From positions 32,767,312 through 32,831,311 of the forward strand of contig OX235267.1 of the NCBI GenBank assembly GCA_944472135.2: a stretch of DNA of 64,000 bases. The letters are read 5' to 3'. Both the position numbers and the translations under genes were made by a program. The stretch comes from Trichobilharzia regenti. Lineage: Eukaryota; Platyhelminthes; Trematoda; Strigeidida; Schistosomatidae. Under the pieces are notes generated by a model. That model was not told the origin of the DNA. It ran no database searches and worked only from the letters and a program-made list of their open reading frames with translations. Shown one piece after another: positions 33,601-42,649 of this stretch (positions are counted from its first letter, which is position 1; the number at the start of each line of letters is the position of its first letter).

Positions 33601-36600
33601 GCCACTGAGAACCATTTTGAGTCATATCACCTATTGTCTCCAGTCTTCATTGGTTTTTACCATCTCGAGGACTGCAAACAGTCAGGAAGTCGACACCTCC
33701 CTACGTGGCTGGCTGACAAACTAGCTGTGGTGGATTTCATTGACTGATGAGGTCAAGTTTTGGTTTGACCACCTCTAGCTTTCTCTTCTCCAACCTAATC
33801 AACCCTATGTCAACTAACATTACATGTTGTCGAGGAAGGCGATGGCTAGGCTAGGCATGCGTAACACATGTCCTAACCATCTCTCTTAGTCGGTGTAACT
33901 TCACAACCTCGTCGACTGATTTCCCCTCCCTATCTGGCACTCGACCAATACCTAACCTCAATATTGCTCACCCTACTATACCACCCAACATAGGAGATGG
34001 AACGCAGGTACCTATGACCAAAGACAACTGACCAAGCTTTTCATGTCTTCCACTTATACTAACATGTATACATTATTTATAACAACAGTAGCACTATAAT
34101 GTAACGAAGCATGATTTCTGGTTAAACATAGAGATAGTGGATATGCTAAACCACATGTTTAAAATTTCAATGAAAAACTATTACACCCAAAACTGAAATT
34201 CACAAACAGATGTAGTTAGACTGCATAGAATATTATGTCCAGTACTCCCAGGTGGTTTTCCAATGGTTTTCTAACCGATGTCAGCTCATAATGAAATCCT
34301 GTAACTATTTCCAAGTATTTATCACTACAAACAGACAGTTAATCATTACAAGTCCAACTGAACAGAAAGTATTCAACGTACACCAAAGATTAGTTGGTCT
34401 CAGTTTCCAGTGTAGGTTGAAAATAAAATTAAAGGAATGAGACAAGGAAGATATTGATCGAAAGGAAATATATAATTACACCGGTTAAGCGTGAATAAAG
34501 TAGGCCGCGTTCTGAACGACTAATATGTACAATATTAACATACGACTGATACAAGTCCTCCTGGGAATACCACACCTTATTGACGAGTAACAAATAAAAT
34601 AGGATGCCAACTAGCAAATAAACCAACAATTAAGATATTATTGATGTGTCCAATTTGGAGTCTTAAGACAGACAACCAGAAAATTAAAGTTTCAACAAAA
34701 AGAAGAAACAATATTGGTCAGTTATTTACTTGAAATAAGAGTTTAGTCAGGTGATTAGTAAGATTAATCCCGCATCTTATGCAGAATTAAATATTTGGCT
34801 ACCCACAGAAACTGAGTAGACCTGCATCAATATCTAGTTAAACAGAACTGATATCAGTACGGTTATCAGACTGGAAAAATACGATGACAATGATACAAAT
34901 GACTTCACGCAATTAGTGAAAGAAGTATAAAGTTAAACATACAGACTGATAGGTCAGTTACGAATAGGATAGGGTAAACACTCATAAAGCCAGTCTTTAT
35001 AAGCTGAATTCGTAACATTCTGCAACAAAATGCTGTCTGTCTGGATTCAACATAGAAATTGACACCGAAGTGCAGCAGTTTGAGTTGCCACGTTCCAAAT
35101 ACCACACAAAGGTAGACAAGAAGATGAGTGAAAAGAATCAATAGAGTTTGACAAGTATAAGAGTGAAACAGAATGGGTAATGGTAGAAAGAAGTATGAAA
35201 GATTACAGAGACTGAATACATCTGCGCTGGCCATTGACAACGATTTTGAGCCATGTCACCTATTGTCTCCAGCCATTGATTCCTAGAGTCCCGAGGGCCC
35301 CAACCCGGAAGTCTGCATCTCCCTACCTGACTCAGTTTAACTGTCAAGGATTTCATGGATTGATGCCATGTTTTTGTTTGGCCACCACTGGCTCTTTTCC
35401 AACCTGCACCTATATCAGCTAGTAATGCCCGTCGGGGGAGGCGATGGTTAGGCATGAGCAGCACCTGACCTAGCCATCTCAATCTATGTAACTTTATAGC
35501 CTCGTCGATTGATTTTCCCTCTTTGCCCAACACTCTACGCCTAACGTCAACATTACTCACCTTATTAAACCACCTAACGTGAGACAGAGATCTCAGACAT
35601 CTATGATCGAAAGCAGTCAACCTTTTCATGTCTTCAACTCGTATTGGCCATGTTTCAGAGCCATAGAGAAGGACGGAGCGAACTGATGAGCAGTACACAC
35701 GTCCCTTGGTTGATAACCGGATGTCACGCCTACGCCAGAGATGGTGTAAGTCAGCGAAAGCAGCTCGAGCTTTTCGGATCCGTGCTGAGATTTCATCGCC
35801 AATCAGTCCGTTGGTGCTAATACAACTTCCCAAATAGGTGAAGTGGTCAACATGTTCTATCACTTCACTCCCTATCACTAAGCTAGGAGTTGACATAGTC
35901 CAGTCCTGTAGCAGCATCTTACATTTTCCAGGGGCGAATCGCATGCCAAACATACGAAGATTGCTGCTCAAGGTGTTCGGAAGACTCTGCATTCTCCCCT
36001 AACAGGACTATGTCATCTGCATATTCTAAGTCCATAAGACTATTCCCTGGTAACAAGTCGATTCCTAAGTCATTACGTTCAGTTAAGGATACTTCCATCA
36101 GCATATCTATGATGAAGTTAAAGAGAAATGGGGAAAGTGGACATCCCTGTCGGACACCACTGGTTGTTACCAATTCAGATGACAATTCCCCATAAGCCCT
36201 TACACGACTACGTGAGTTTGAATAGAGTGCCTTGATTAGTGCAATGTACTTTCTTGGCACTCCCTTTACAGTCAGACATTGCCATAGTACCTTTCGATCC
36301 ACGGAGTCGAAGGCCGCCTTCAAGTCAAGAAATATGACAATTGTTGGACGCCGAAAAGTGTGTCTATGTTCTAGAATCTGTCAGAGAGTGAAGATATGAT
36401 CTATGCACCCTCTACCTGGTCTAAAGCCTGCTTGATTTTCCCTCGTCTGTTCCTCCCGAGTTCTGCTTAGTCTGTGCATGATTACTAAGCCTAGGATTTT
36501 AGAGACTATGTTCGTTAGGCTGATCCCCCTATGATTATCACACGAGGACTTGTTTCTCTTCTTGAATATCGGTATAACAAGTGACTTACCCCAGTCTGAT

Positions 36601-38618
36601 GGCACCGTCTCTGATTCCCAGACTTTGCCTAGTACCTCAGTTAATCCACAAACTAGTATGTCACCCCCATATTTAAGCACCTCCGGAATAATTCCGTCGG
36701 GTCCTGCCGCTTTGCCTCGTTTCAAATTACTGATAGCTTTTGTGACCTCACTTACAGACGGCGGACCAGTGTCTATATCGTCTTTATAAGCTGAATTCAT
36801 ACCACTATGCAACAAAATGCATACAACCCTAATAGCTAAATGTTAAGGATGAGCGGATTAACCAGATTTGACAGTGATGAAAACATGCGAGCGTTGATTA
36901 TGAACAACCTCACTGACTGACTAGTTTCAGCATAGAACTTTGCGCAGAATTGCAACACTTCAACTTGCCACAATTCCTCCTTGTATCGCACAAAACAGGA
37001 GTAGAGACCAAAGAGATGCAAAAGTACGATAATAAGCAGAAATGTGACAGGGGAACGATAGTAACACTGAAAAACAATAAGGCTTTATTAGATAGAGGCA
37101 GGTCATAAAGAGTGTATTTGCTCCTTAGAATACTGAGGACCCAACCAGACAGTTTACACCTCCATATGTAGCTCAAACTAACTGCCAACGATTTCATTGA
37201 GTGATGTTATGTTTTGATTTGACCACCACTAGCTCTTTTGCAACCTAATTCTATATCAGCTAATGTTGCCCGTCGAGGAAGGCCTTGGTTAAGCATGAGT
37301 AACACATGTCCCAATCATCTCAATCGGCGTAACTTGACAACTTTATCGACTGATTCCCCCTCCTTACCTACCACTCTACACTCAACCTCAATATTACTCG
37401 CCCTACTATACCACATAACAAAGGGGATAAGGTCCAGATATAAACAACTTGCATAGTAGAAGGTAGTGAATGAGGTTAAACAGGATACTATCAGAATAGA
37501 AGACAAAAACTGATGGTTACTTCTAGGAGACAACAGAAAGATCTGTTTTCTCGCTTTCTATTAATGAACAATCGAAAGTCTATCACTTTCAAATACTGAG
37601 AAAATTATAGCATGGGGGCTTATTCTCGATAAGGACATTGGTGCTCTTCGGACATATCTTTACAAACTTGCATAATGATCTAAACGATGACGTCCGACGA
37701 ATGTACAGAAATGTGCAGCAGGAATAAAATACACTTTCGGGAATGACATTAGAGGTTATCGTGAGTTACACATAAACAAACGTCGTCGCACCATAAGAAA
37801 TGTAACTGAAGCAATTGCCATATTCAAATGACGTTTAAATATAACACAGCGAGCAGAGTACTTTGCCTGGTAAGTAGTTTATGATTTGCAAACACACACC
37901 AGAAAAGATCAAACAGGAATGCTACTTATTCAAAAAGAACAAAGGAAAAATTTAGGCTGGTACAAGTACAGACTTATACTGGAACATCGCATTGTAAGTG
38001 AAGAGTAATTAATTCAACACCTGTGATTCATCATACAGATGATCTGAAAATGACCCGTAAGCCACAAGGCACTAACCAACGTTTTGAACTCATTGACAAA
38101 ATAAGTGGTAGCAGCTCACTTAGGGGAGCATGCATCTTTAAAGATACAACTACCACAATAATTCGGACCTATGTCATTCATCAAAGTCCGTGAAAACCGT
38201 TATCGATGAACGATTTACTTAATTTAGTTCTGTCAGGTTAATTAGGATAAAGTTAATGAACATATGAAATCTCTGTTACCTTATTAGTGTTGCTCATTTC
38301 TGCCAACTCGTTAAGAGTGGTTATCCCTTTTTTGTCATCAAGTTTTGAGTCAGTTTTACTATGTGGCAACATACGTGCCAAATCCTTCATAAGATGACGC
38401 CCAACATAAGATATGCCTCTGGAAGAGATAACCAAAACACGCTCTCGATTGGTCCATTGAGGTTTGCGTGCTGGAGGCTGGTCAGATAACCGAACAGAGG
38501 GAAGCAATTTGGCTATAAAGGAAACTCATTTGAGAAGCCGAAGATACCTACGCTTTTTTATTGACACCTTCGGTTTAGAACCATCAGATAATTTTCTCTT
38601 TACTCCTAAAATATACAT
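18733..38618 (-). CDS. BRX1: Ribosome biogenesis protein BRX1 gene (five exons, spans 19.9 kb; joined length 891 nt)
   Basis: Exons in transcript order: 38618-38552, 38512-38280, 26808-26448, 20653-20559, 18867-18733. Lengths 67+233+361+95+135 = 891 nt, giving 296 residues plus stop, with every exon phase matching its neighbour. The product follows the Brix-domain protein BRX1/BRIX1 along its length: [92 protein letters not shown], and a basic tail. Known role of the family: a nucleolar factor for large ribosomal subunit assembly. It is shorter at the C-terminus than the human protein. Introns are 39 bp, about 11.5 kb, about 5.8 kb and about 1.7 kb; small 5' and large 3' introns are a known schistosome trend. 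The three large introns are full of retroelements in both orientations. Confidence 0.9.
19348..19535 (-). repeat. SINE1 copy (tRNA-derived), in BRX1 intron 4
   Basis: Minus strand shows A box CAGTGGCTTAGTGGTCTACG, B-box-like GGGTTCAAACCCC at about 19400, and the leader AATTGGCAGCAGTTAGAATTC. The 3' part is shortened relative to other copies. Confidence 0.65.
19728..19996 (+). repeat. SINE2 (tRNA-derived) with SINE1-type leader
   Basis: GGTGGCATAGCGCGGTTAAGACGC (A-box region) and GGGTTCGATCCCC (B box, about 19810), then a body ending GAAGCCCTATGTTCCACTGGAG. The first 30 bases (AATTGGCAGAAGTTAGAATTCATG) equal the leader of SINE1 copies, so this copy looks mosaic. The 3' end resembles the LINE-C 3' end. 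Confidence 0.65.
19999..20210 (+). repeat. SINE1 copy, near full length
   Basis: CCAGTGGTCTAATGGTCTACGAG (A box), B-box region worn (GGGCTCGGACC), GGTGGGTGCGTACTGCTGAAG, GCTGTCCAGTACTCCCAGG and the tail CTGATATCAG.TCATGATAAAATCC. It lies head-to-tail after SINE2 with three bases between them. Confidence 0.65.
20302..20332. repeat. TA microsatellite (another at 21654-21688)
   Basis: Uninterrupted TA dinucleotides of about 30 bp, both in BRX1 introns. Similar runs occur in the array LTRs. Confidence 0.85.
20437..20534. repeat. 98-bp near-perfect hairpin next to a BRX1 splice donor
   Basis: Arms of about 43 bp (20437-20479 and 20491-20534; arm core TTTACACACAATGATAAG) around an 11-base loop TTTGCTCGAAA. 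It starts about 24 nt into intron 4, measured from the donor at 20558. No ORF or TIR element recognised; it may be a small fold-back element or MITE. Confidence 0.8.
20559..20653 (-). CDS. BRX1: BRX1 exon 4
   Basis: Acceptor ..CTTTCTAG, 95-nt exon, donor GTAAGT (20558-20553). It completes the Gly codon split after exon 3 and encodes (G)[17 protein letters not shown], then a segment ending YISPNI. GPRF.LNPI.IF.GSF is the most recognisable BRX1 signature. It ends in phase 0, fitting exon 5. Confidence 0.92.
21234..21498 (-). mobile_element. SINE3 insertion flanked by a 36-bp direct repeat
   Basis: The 36 bases beginning ACTAATATTACATGATGG occur at 21234-21269 and 21463-21498 without mismatch. 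Between them, on the minus strand, lies a tRNA-like head (AGTGGTTAGGACTCTCGCC, then GGTTCGATCCCC at about 21420), a body with GATATCTATGGTCGGCCTGCAA, and an A-rich tail. A second SINE3 copy is at 33190-33390. Confidence 0.8.
21500..22365. other. BRX1 intron 3 stretch without recognisable features
   Basis: AT-rich sequence with a TA microsatellite at 21654-21688. Open frames such as 21951-22316 (minus) show no family resemblance that I can see. Confidence 0.5.
22370..22590 (-). repeat. SINE2 copy
   Basis: The minus strand ends TTGAAGCCCTATGTTCCGC then TAGGAATGTAAAGGAATTAA. B-box-like GGTTCGAGGTC and A-box GGTGGCACAACGGTAGAATG at the 3' side in plus coordinates. Its tail is the best match to the LINE-C 3' end. 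Confidence 0.65.
22700..22862 (+). repeat. LINE-B 3' fragment, degraded
   Basis: AGGGAAGTGCAGATTCTCGG then GTTGGGGTTACCGGTCACTC parallels the LINE-A/B segment encoding [14 protein letters not shown]. No open frame remains. 22863-23335 contains nothing I recognise. Confidence 0.4.
23340..23545 (+). repeat. SINE1 copy, diverged
   Basis: GGGTCCTAGTGGTTGCATGGTATGTAAGC (A-box region), CCTTATAACCGAAAGTCC, GGTGGGTGC-like middle and the CTATAAATGATATCAATCC tail. Substitutions throughout. Confidence 0.55.
23600..25440 (+). repeat. SINE1 copy split in two by a LINE-A insertion
   Basis: The front half (CCTTGTAACCAGAAGGTCC..GGATTCGAACCCC..CTGCTGAAGAGTCCCAA) ends at about 23671. The back half (GTCCCAAACTAGGACGAAAC..ATGATGAAATCC) resumes at about 25328. 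GTCCCAA is present on both sides, as expected for a 7-bp target duplication of the inserted LINE-A. Confidence 0.7.
23672..25327 (-). pseudogene. LINE-A (RTE-like), 5'-truncated copy nested in SINE1
   Basis: Minus strand, in order: RT finger motifs in 25048-25326 ([29 protein letters not shown]); 24568-24972 ([12 protein letters not shown] motif [16 protein letters not shown] motif [16 protein letters not shown] motif C); then, in another frame, 24288-24641 ([26 protein letters not shown]) and 23784-24278 ([30 protein letters not shown]). It lacks the EN domain and leader. Ends with a 3' tail near 23680. The frame change just after the YADD motif is at the same place as in the two other LINE-A copies. 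Confidence 0.8.
25709..26048 (-). repeat. Solo LTR (family also at 11369)
   Basis: 340 bp with minus-strand ends TGTGGTGAGAGC and TCGTTACA. TATA-like CTATAAATATC is followed by AATAAACG near the 3' end, the LTR order. No adjacent gag or pol, so it is a solo LTR; the superfamily is not determined. Confidence 0.6.
26055..26205 (-). repeat. SINE2, degraded copy
   Basis: ATGGGCTTCAAGC..GTAGCGATGGTT..TTAGCCTTACGC..CTGAGCGAGGTC follows the order of the SINE2 copy at 22370-22590. Promoter boxes are not readable. Confidence 0.4.
26448..26808 (-). CDS. BRX1: BRX1 exon 3 (central Brix domain)
   Basis: Acceptor ..TTTGTCTTAAG before GTTTTATATTTTGAAGC; donor GTGAGT at 26447-26442. 361 nt, phase 0 in, phase 1 out. 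Encodes [60 protein letters not shown] and [19 protein letters not shown]. Upstream in-frame codons belong to the intron. This exon carries the most conserved part of the Brix fold. Confidence 0.93.
26880..27284. other. BRX1 intron 2 stretch without recognisable features
   Basis: No coding frame, SINE promoter boxes or LTR ends seen. A short ATT/TTA-rich run at 27260-27284 is the tail of the adjacent LINE-C copy. Confidence 0.4.
27262..28300 (-). pseudogene. LINE-C (RTE-like) 3' portion
   Basis: The minus-strand frame at 27817-28119 begins with a YADD-like [13 protein letters not shown], then [20 protein letters not shown] and [12 protein letters not shown]; a second frame, 27411-27641, has [13 protein letters not shown]. 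The 3' end reads GAAGCCCTATGTTCCTCTAG and then A/T-rich (TAA)n-type sequence to about 27262. The upstream RT is missing. Frameshifts separate the pieces. Confidence 0.7.
28301..29198. other. BRX1 intron 2 stretch, mostly unidentified
   Basis: No convincing ORF or repeat signature. A TG microsatellite of about 15 bp lies at 28592-28607. Confidence 0.4.
29930..31063 (+). pseudogene. LINE-A APE-type endonuclease region
   Basis: 377 codons open. The catalytic pattern of APE-like nucleases is visible: AGDFNAQVG (about residue 121), the QIDHIAIS block and DTDHALV with the final His. The N-terminal NVRT motif lies in the previous frame (about 29820), so the nuclease is broken by a frameshift near 29930. 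It would nick target DNA to prime reverse transcription. Confidence 0.75.
31151..32059 (+). pseudogene. LINE-A reverse transcriptase core
   Basis: 302 codons: [61 protein letters not shown] (catalytic Asp), [29 protein letters not shown] (catalytic Asp pair). All catalytic residues are intact, but the frame exits soon after YADD into [14 protein letters not shown] and stops; the genuine continuation (RMFGMRFAP..) is in a different frame. Confidence 0.8.
33190..33392 (+). repeat. SINE3 copy
   Basis: GTGGCACAGTGGTTAGGACTCTC (A box), GGGGTTCGAGCCC (B box, about 33245), GATATCTATGGTCGGCCTGCAA, a 3' body with CAGTGTGGAATCAAGCTGTAA, and an A-rich then T-rich tail. Same family as 21234-21498, opposite orientation. 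Confidence 0.7.
33395..34065 (-). pseudogene. LINE-B 3' fragment
   Basis: Minus-strand traces of the LINE-A/B C-terminal RT region ([15 protein letters not shown], GGQTKTW-like) in broken frames, ending in the TTCTACATTGAATTT side near 33400. Clearly diverged from LINE-A; similar to 17735-18440. Confidence 0.55.
34225..34310 (+). repeat. SINE1 3' tail fragment
   Basis: GTCCAGTACTCCCAGGTGG, then TTTTCCAATGGTTTTCTAAC and CGATGTCAGCTCATAATGAA: the last third of SINE1, with the promoter lost. The following stretch to 34993 shows nothing recognisable. Confidence 0.55.
34994..36820 (-). mobile_element. LINE-A, 5'-truncated, flanked by about 40-nt direct repeats
   Basis: The insert is 35034-36780. 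Minus strand: 36381-36815 ([41 protein letters not shown]), 35919-36323 ([34 protein letters not shown]), then another frame, 35138-35992, through [15 protein letters not shown] and [11 protein letters not shown] to the 3' tail. Flanks 34994-35033 and 36781-36820 share 36 of 40 bases (core TCTTTATAAGCTGAATTC, then TGCAACAAAATGC). EN is lost by 5' truncation. Confidence 0.8.
36915..37470 (-). pseudogene. LINE-B 3' fragment
   Basis: The minus strand includes [32 protein letters not shown] (frame at 37315-37533), the diverged counterpart of [27 protein letters not shown]. Further 3' frames are broken. Confidence 0.55.
37471..38279. other. Intron 2 sequence near BRX1 exon 2, unidentified
   Basis: No ORF or repeat signature that I can support, apart from its position just downstream of the exon 2 donor. 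Confidence 0.4.
38280..38512 (-). CDS. BRX1: BRX1 exon 2 (start of Brix domain)
   Basis: Acceptor ..CCTTTATAG then CCAAATTGCTTCCC; donor GTAACA at 38279-38274. 233 nt, phase 1 in, phase 0 out. Encodes [37 protein letters not shown] and [11 protein letters not shown], matching the N-terminal Brix region (human: RVLIFSSRG..., RHLM.DLR.LMPHSK.D.K.D). Confidence 0.92.
38552..38618 (-). CDS. BRX1: BRX1 exon 1 (start codon)
   Basis: ATG at 38618-38616, giving [20 protein letters not shown] and two further lysines, then one base of a split codon completed by exon 2. The intron between exons 1 and 2 (38551-38513) is only 39 bp, with GTAGGT donor and TTTATAG acceptor. Without splicing, the frame meets a TGA inside this intron. 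An upstream ATG at about 38690 gives a short frame that does not join in phase, so I prefer this start, but an additional 5' exon cannot be excluded. Confidence 0.7.
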
Positions 38619-39099
38619 AACAATTTACCCAGGCAAAGACCTACCCACGGACTTCTTCGTTACCTTCTCATTCATTTCTATATTCGAGGCGTGATAACGC
38701 TACAACGAACAATTTGTACAAACGGCAAGGTCTTCCAATATTTAATGTCTTTGTGACCAGCATAGAAACCTATTATTCTTCTGAAACTCGTCTCTCGTCG
38801 TTTTAAAATAGTCCCAAATTTTGGTATATTTCACCACGGCCTAGTGTGTCAAGTGATGGAGCTTTCCTAAACGCAGTAAGAGGGTGTTTATTAGTTTACC
38901 TATCAAAGAATGCAGGGTCCGTTCAAGGGGACTGGTCCTTCTGAGGCTTGAAAATTTCGTCTCGCGAGGCAGCCCTCCGGTTAGGCCGATAAATATTCCA
39001 AGGGAATCAGTGCTCAGAAACTTGAAGGGAAGTCTGGAGAAATTAGTGCGAGAGAATTCACCATACGTCGTCTAGAAGAACAGAAGCTGATGTTACGCT
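38619..39099. other. Upstream region of BRX1, promoter not resolved
   Basis: Sequence 5' of the BRX1 ATG. No clear TATA box or other element can be assigned. The plus-strand frame at 38884-39075 has a weak look of a LINE ORF2 C-terminus but I cannot support it. Confidence 0.3.
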
Positions 39100-39467
39100 C
39101 TGTTACGCTTTCCTATTTCCTTTTCTGTCTGTTAGTCTGAATAACTTCACTAACTATATCTATTATTATCATTATTATTATTACTATCTCTTTTCTCTTG
39201 TCGACGATACCGGAGGACTAACTGGCGAAAGGATCAACTCCATTCACAATAGTAACAGTCTTAACATACCTCATACCACAAACCACATATAATTAATCCC
39301 AGCACTACTCCCTTTGGAGTCAACCAAAGCTATGACAGTCGAGTGGCGGGACGAGCCACGCAGAAGTTTACCCAAGATCAGGAACCTATACCTTACAATC
39401 AAGAAGCGAGCACAAAGAAATCAAATTGGTTTATAAAAGCTCGTAAAAACGATATTGGATATTGGAT
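39100..39467 (+). repeat. CR1-like 3' untranslated fragment
   Basis: Co-linear with 52900-53238, the 3' end of the intact CR1-like element: ATTATTATT run, then CAACTCCATTCAC, ..AGTCGAGTG.CGGGAC.., CACAATCAAGAAGCGAGC.CA, and the terminal GATATTGGATATTGGAT. Only the UTR part is clear. Confidence 0.7.
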
Positions 39468-41885
39468 GAACATATAGAAGGAAAAGAGGGTAAGAGAACA
39501 AGCCCAACTGGGAAAAGGATAAGAGCTTATAATAAAGCCAAGATGTACATAAAGACAACTGGAATATTCGTTTTTCCAGTGCCACCCTGTAGAGCTTGTC
39601 GAGTTCCCTTATTGGTGGAGGTAAACCCACCGCTTTGAGCAGTGATCTGGTGTACTAATAACGATGCTGAAGGACGGAGTGTCTGCCCTACCGGCGTATT
39701 TCATCCGAATTATTCGGGGACATATGTCTCGAGTAGCTACCGAGAAGCCCCAGTGGGTCAGTAAGGAGCCGTACAATTCAGCGTCTATTAAACACTCACC
39801 ACTCAGTCTCCAGCAGAATTCAATCAAAACCACTCATGTAACTAACTTTTCACCTCTCAGTGGAACAACATTCAATTCATTTAGATGCACTGTGATTCAC
39901 CCTCCATAGATGCCATGTTTCAAGTGAGCAGGTATCTTTGCCAACACATCGCGCTAACGTGTGTCAGTCAACTGCCACTTAGACTGTAATTTCGAGATGG
40001 TTTGTGTGAAAGCTAAGGTCAGCGTTTTTCACGCAGCTATATCTGAAAACGGGTGTTCACCGATCGTATTCGACTTCGGACTAATGTCAGCTTATATTCA
40101 AATGTATTCTGAAACCGAAAGGGTAGTAGTTGCAATCTTAACGTCAGTGGTCCTACGGTACAATAGTCACCAGTCACGCACTTGGTGCGGCATTGATTAC
40201 TAGCCAACTCGCCACTAAATGTTGCACTAAGCTAGGACTAAAAGTGGATTGAGTGTGGGGCTGTAATCCCACCGTTACTGAAGCTTTATGTTCCACTGCG
40301 AACACATAGAGCAAAAACGAAATCACGGGGTTGTAACCCACAAACAGTTGATAAACGGTATATATAGTTCGTATTGCATTTTGAATGAATGAACGAATGA
40401 ATGATAATAGCTCTATTCCAAAACAGTACTTGCCATACAAGATGGAATTCTCAGCATTTTACTACAGTATTGCATCCAGTTGCATCAGTTTACAACACAT
40501 AGTGGAGTATTCGCGTGAGACAGCACATTGACTTAGCGAATAATCTAAACCTCTTCTTGAAAAATCAGTCGCAATTATATTTGTTAATCATGAACTTACT
40601 ATTGGGCTATATCTTCATGTCGCCTTCATAGGTGCTTCACATTTCACTATTCTTCAGATGCTGTCTGTGACCTGGTCTTCGTATCGTATGCAATAATCAG
40701 TAGGTCGCAGTGGAACTGATTTGCAAAGTAAGGTCATTTATGCCAGTCTAATAGTTCCAGAAGTTATCAGTTTTCCAGTCAAATGCTTAACACCTTCCAG
40801 GTAGTGGAGGTGTGATAATAGATTCACTCGCTTTCAAGTGTGTTCCTTGATGATAGGAATGTAGAAAAAATATTTGAAGGCACAACTCAATATAATTCAG
40901 TTACCAAGCCTACAGGGCGACTCTATTGCATATCCCCACAATGACGCTTGTTGCTATGTTGCTATTGGTTTCAGGCGGCCTTGGTTTTGGGGGAAGATTC
41001 AACTGATGTAATATTACGATTTCATTGACATAAATCAGGCTCCTAGGTGAAAGAAAGTTATACTCCTGGAATAAGGTTAGGTTGTTGGTAAGGTAAGCAG
41101 AACATTATTTTTCATTTTAGTTGTATATATACTATTGTGTATCGAGTGCCCTGAGTTCTTAGTGCAACTGTATGTAACTGAATTTACATAAAGTAAAACA
41201 TTACGAATTCTCCTGTTTTTAGAATGAAAACCATGATTATTTTCATTAAATTTATTAATGAAGAATGGAATTTCCTCCACGTCATTGTTATTTAATTGAA
41301 GTTGTAATGTGTGCACAGATTACATGTATACATGTATGCACTTAAAGTAATAAATTCAGCACGGAGAACTCTTATGGAAACCGAAAGTGCTTCGGTAAAT
41401 TTACTGAATACTCGAGCAGAATTTACATAAAGCAAAAGTTGCAGTGCATAATTCCTAGACTTGTTGTAGTCATTGGTATTGCCAGGATACCACTTACTCG
41501 CTTTATGCAGACGAAATATTCAATTCTCACTTTATTCAGGAAACAATATAATGCCTGCAGAAGTAGTGCGTCAGTTTACGAGTTTCATTAAGCCTACAGA
41601 ATGTTTTCTATTCAGTGATTACTGTTTGCGAATTATCCGAGAAAACACATTTCCGAGTGGGGTGTAATACAAGGCTGAATTCTTAAACTGCCATCCTTAT
41701 AAAAGTTCAATTCAATCACACATATATTAGTAGAATAGTCTGTAATTGACTTTAGAGACTTATCAGGGAATAGTCTCATCAACTCACAGTTTACTGATGA
41801 TATTGCCCACCTAGACTATGAGAAGTAACCCCTAATGCTGTAAAATATGAAAATAATACCGGTGTTTGATTATAGGTGTCCGCTT
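39468..41885. other. Unassigned stretch 5' of BRX1
   Basis: No gene recognised. 40417-40490 resembles 20711-20790 (ATTCCAxAACAGTACTTG .. TGGAATTcTCaGCA .. TATTGCATC), a dispersed repeat also related to the SINE3 3' part. Short frames here have no family resemblance. Confidence 0.35.
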
Positions 41886-41889
41886 TCTA

Positions 41890-42375
41890 TCTTATGAGTA
41901 AAGCAGTATAATATGTCGAGTGCTGTTGAGGTTACGCATAAATGTTTAGGTGGGGAGGGTTAGTTAGCCTTCAAGGTAGGGAAGCTGAATAGGTTGAGAT
42001 GGCTAGAACACGTGCTGGCATACTAAGCCGTCGCCTTCCTCCAGGGACAATGCTAGCCAGCACATGTTAAGGTTTAAAGTGTGTTTGGGTCGGTCAAATA
42101 AAAAAGTGATATTGGTTCATAAAATTGTTGACAGTCAGCTGGAAGAACTACCGGAGATGTGACTGCAAATCTTTGGTATTAGTACAGGTGCATTCACTCT
42201 GTGTAATCTCACGTATCTATTCAACTCATGTTTTTCCTTGTCACTATTTATTCTCTCTCACATTTTCGCTCGATAAACTTCCATTTAGTTTTATGTCTCT
42301 ACCTTTGTGTGCTAAATGGAATGTGGTAAATTAAACAGGTGGACTTCTCTGCAAACTCATACTGAAAGCTAGTCA
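41890..42375 (+). pseudogene. LINE-B 3' fragment
   Basis: AGGTTGAGATGGCTAGAACACG encodes the RLRWLxHVL block; then a GGxTKK-like stretch and the 3' untranslated region with CTACCTTTGTGTGCTAAATGG, as in LINE-A/B ends. Frames are broken. Confidence 0.55.
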
Positions 42376-42649
42376 GAATGACACAGTCTAGGCGTAATTA
42401 AATGTGAAATATTGATAAATGATCTCCAAAATTTCAACAAATGATAAGTATAGTTCTTAATCTCGTTCTTTGCTAAATGAAAAATAGATACCTTTCGGTA
42501 ATCTCTTCTTCCACCCGGGACTCGTCTCCTACTTTGCAACTGGATTTGTGCTTTGCCATTTTGTGCTTAGCTTTCGGACATTCAGCATATGCCATTGTTG
42601 TTGACTCAGGACCTAGATGACTTCAGTTGAATAAGGTTTCGATCGTCCA

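Noticed and set aside
38640..38692. Upstream ATG (about 38690, MNEKVTKK..) as BRX1 start with an extra exon
   Set aside because: Its only plausible donor (before GTAAATTG) does not join to the next exon in phase without hitting a stop; the ATG at 38618 joins cleanly.
38464..38694. Plus-strand frame across BRX1 exons 1-2
   Set aside because: Antisense to the BRX1 exons and the 39-bp intron; no recognisable product.
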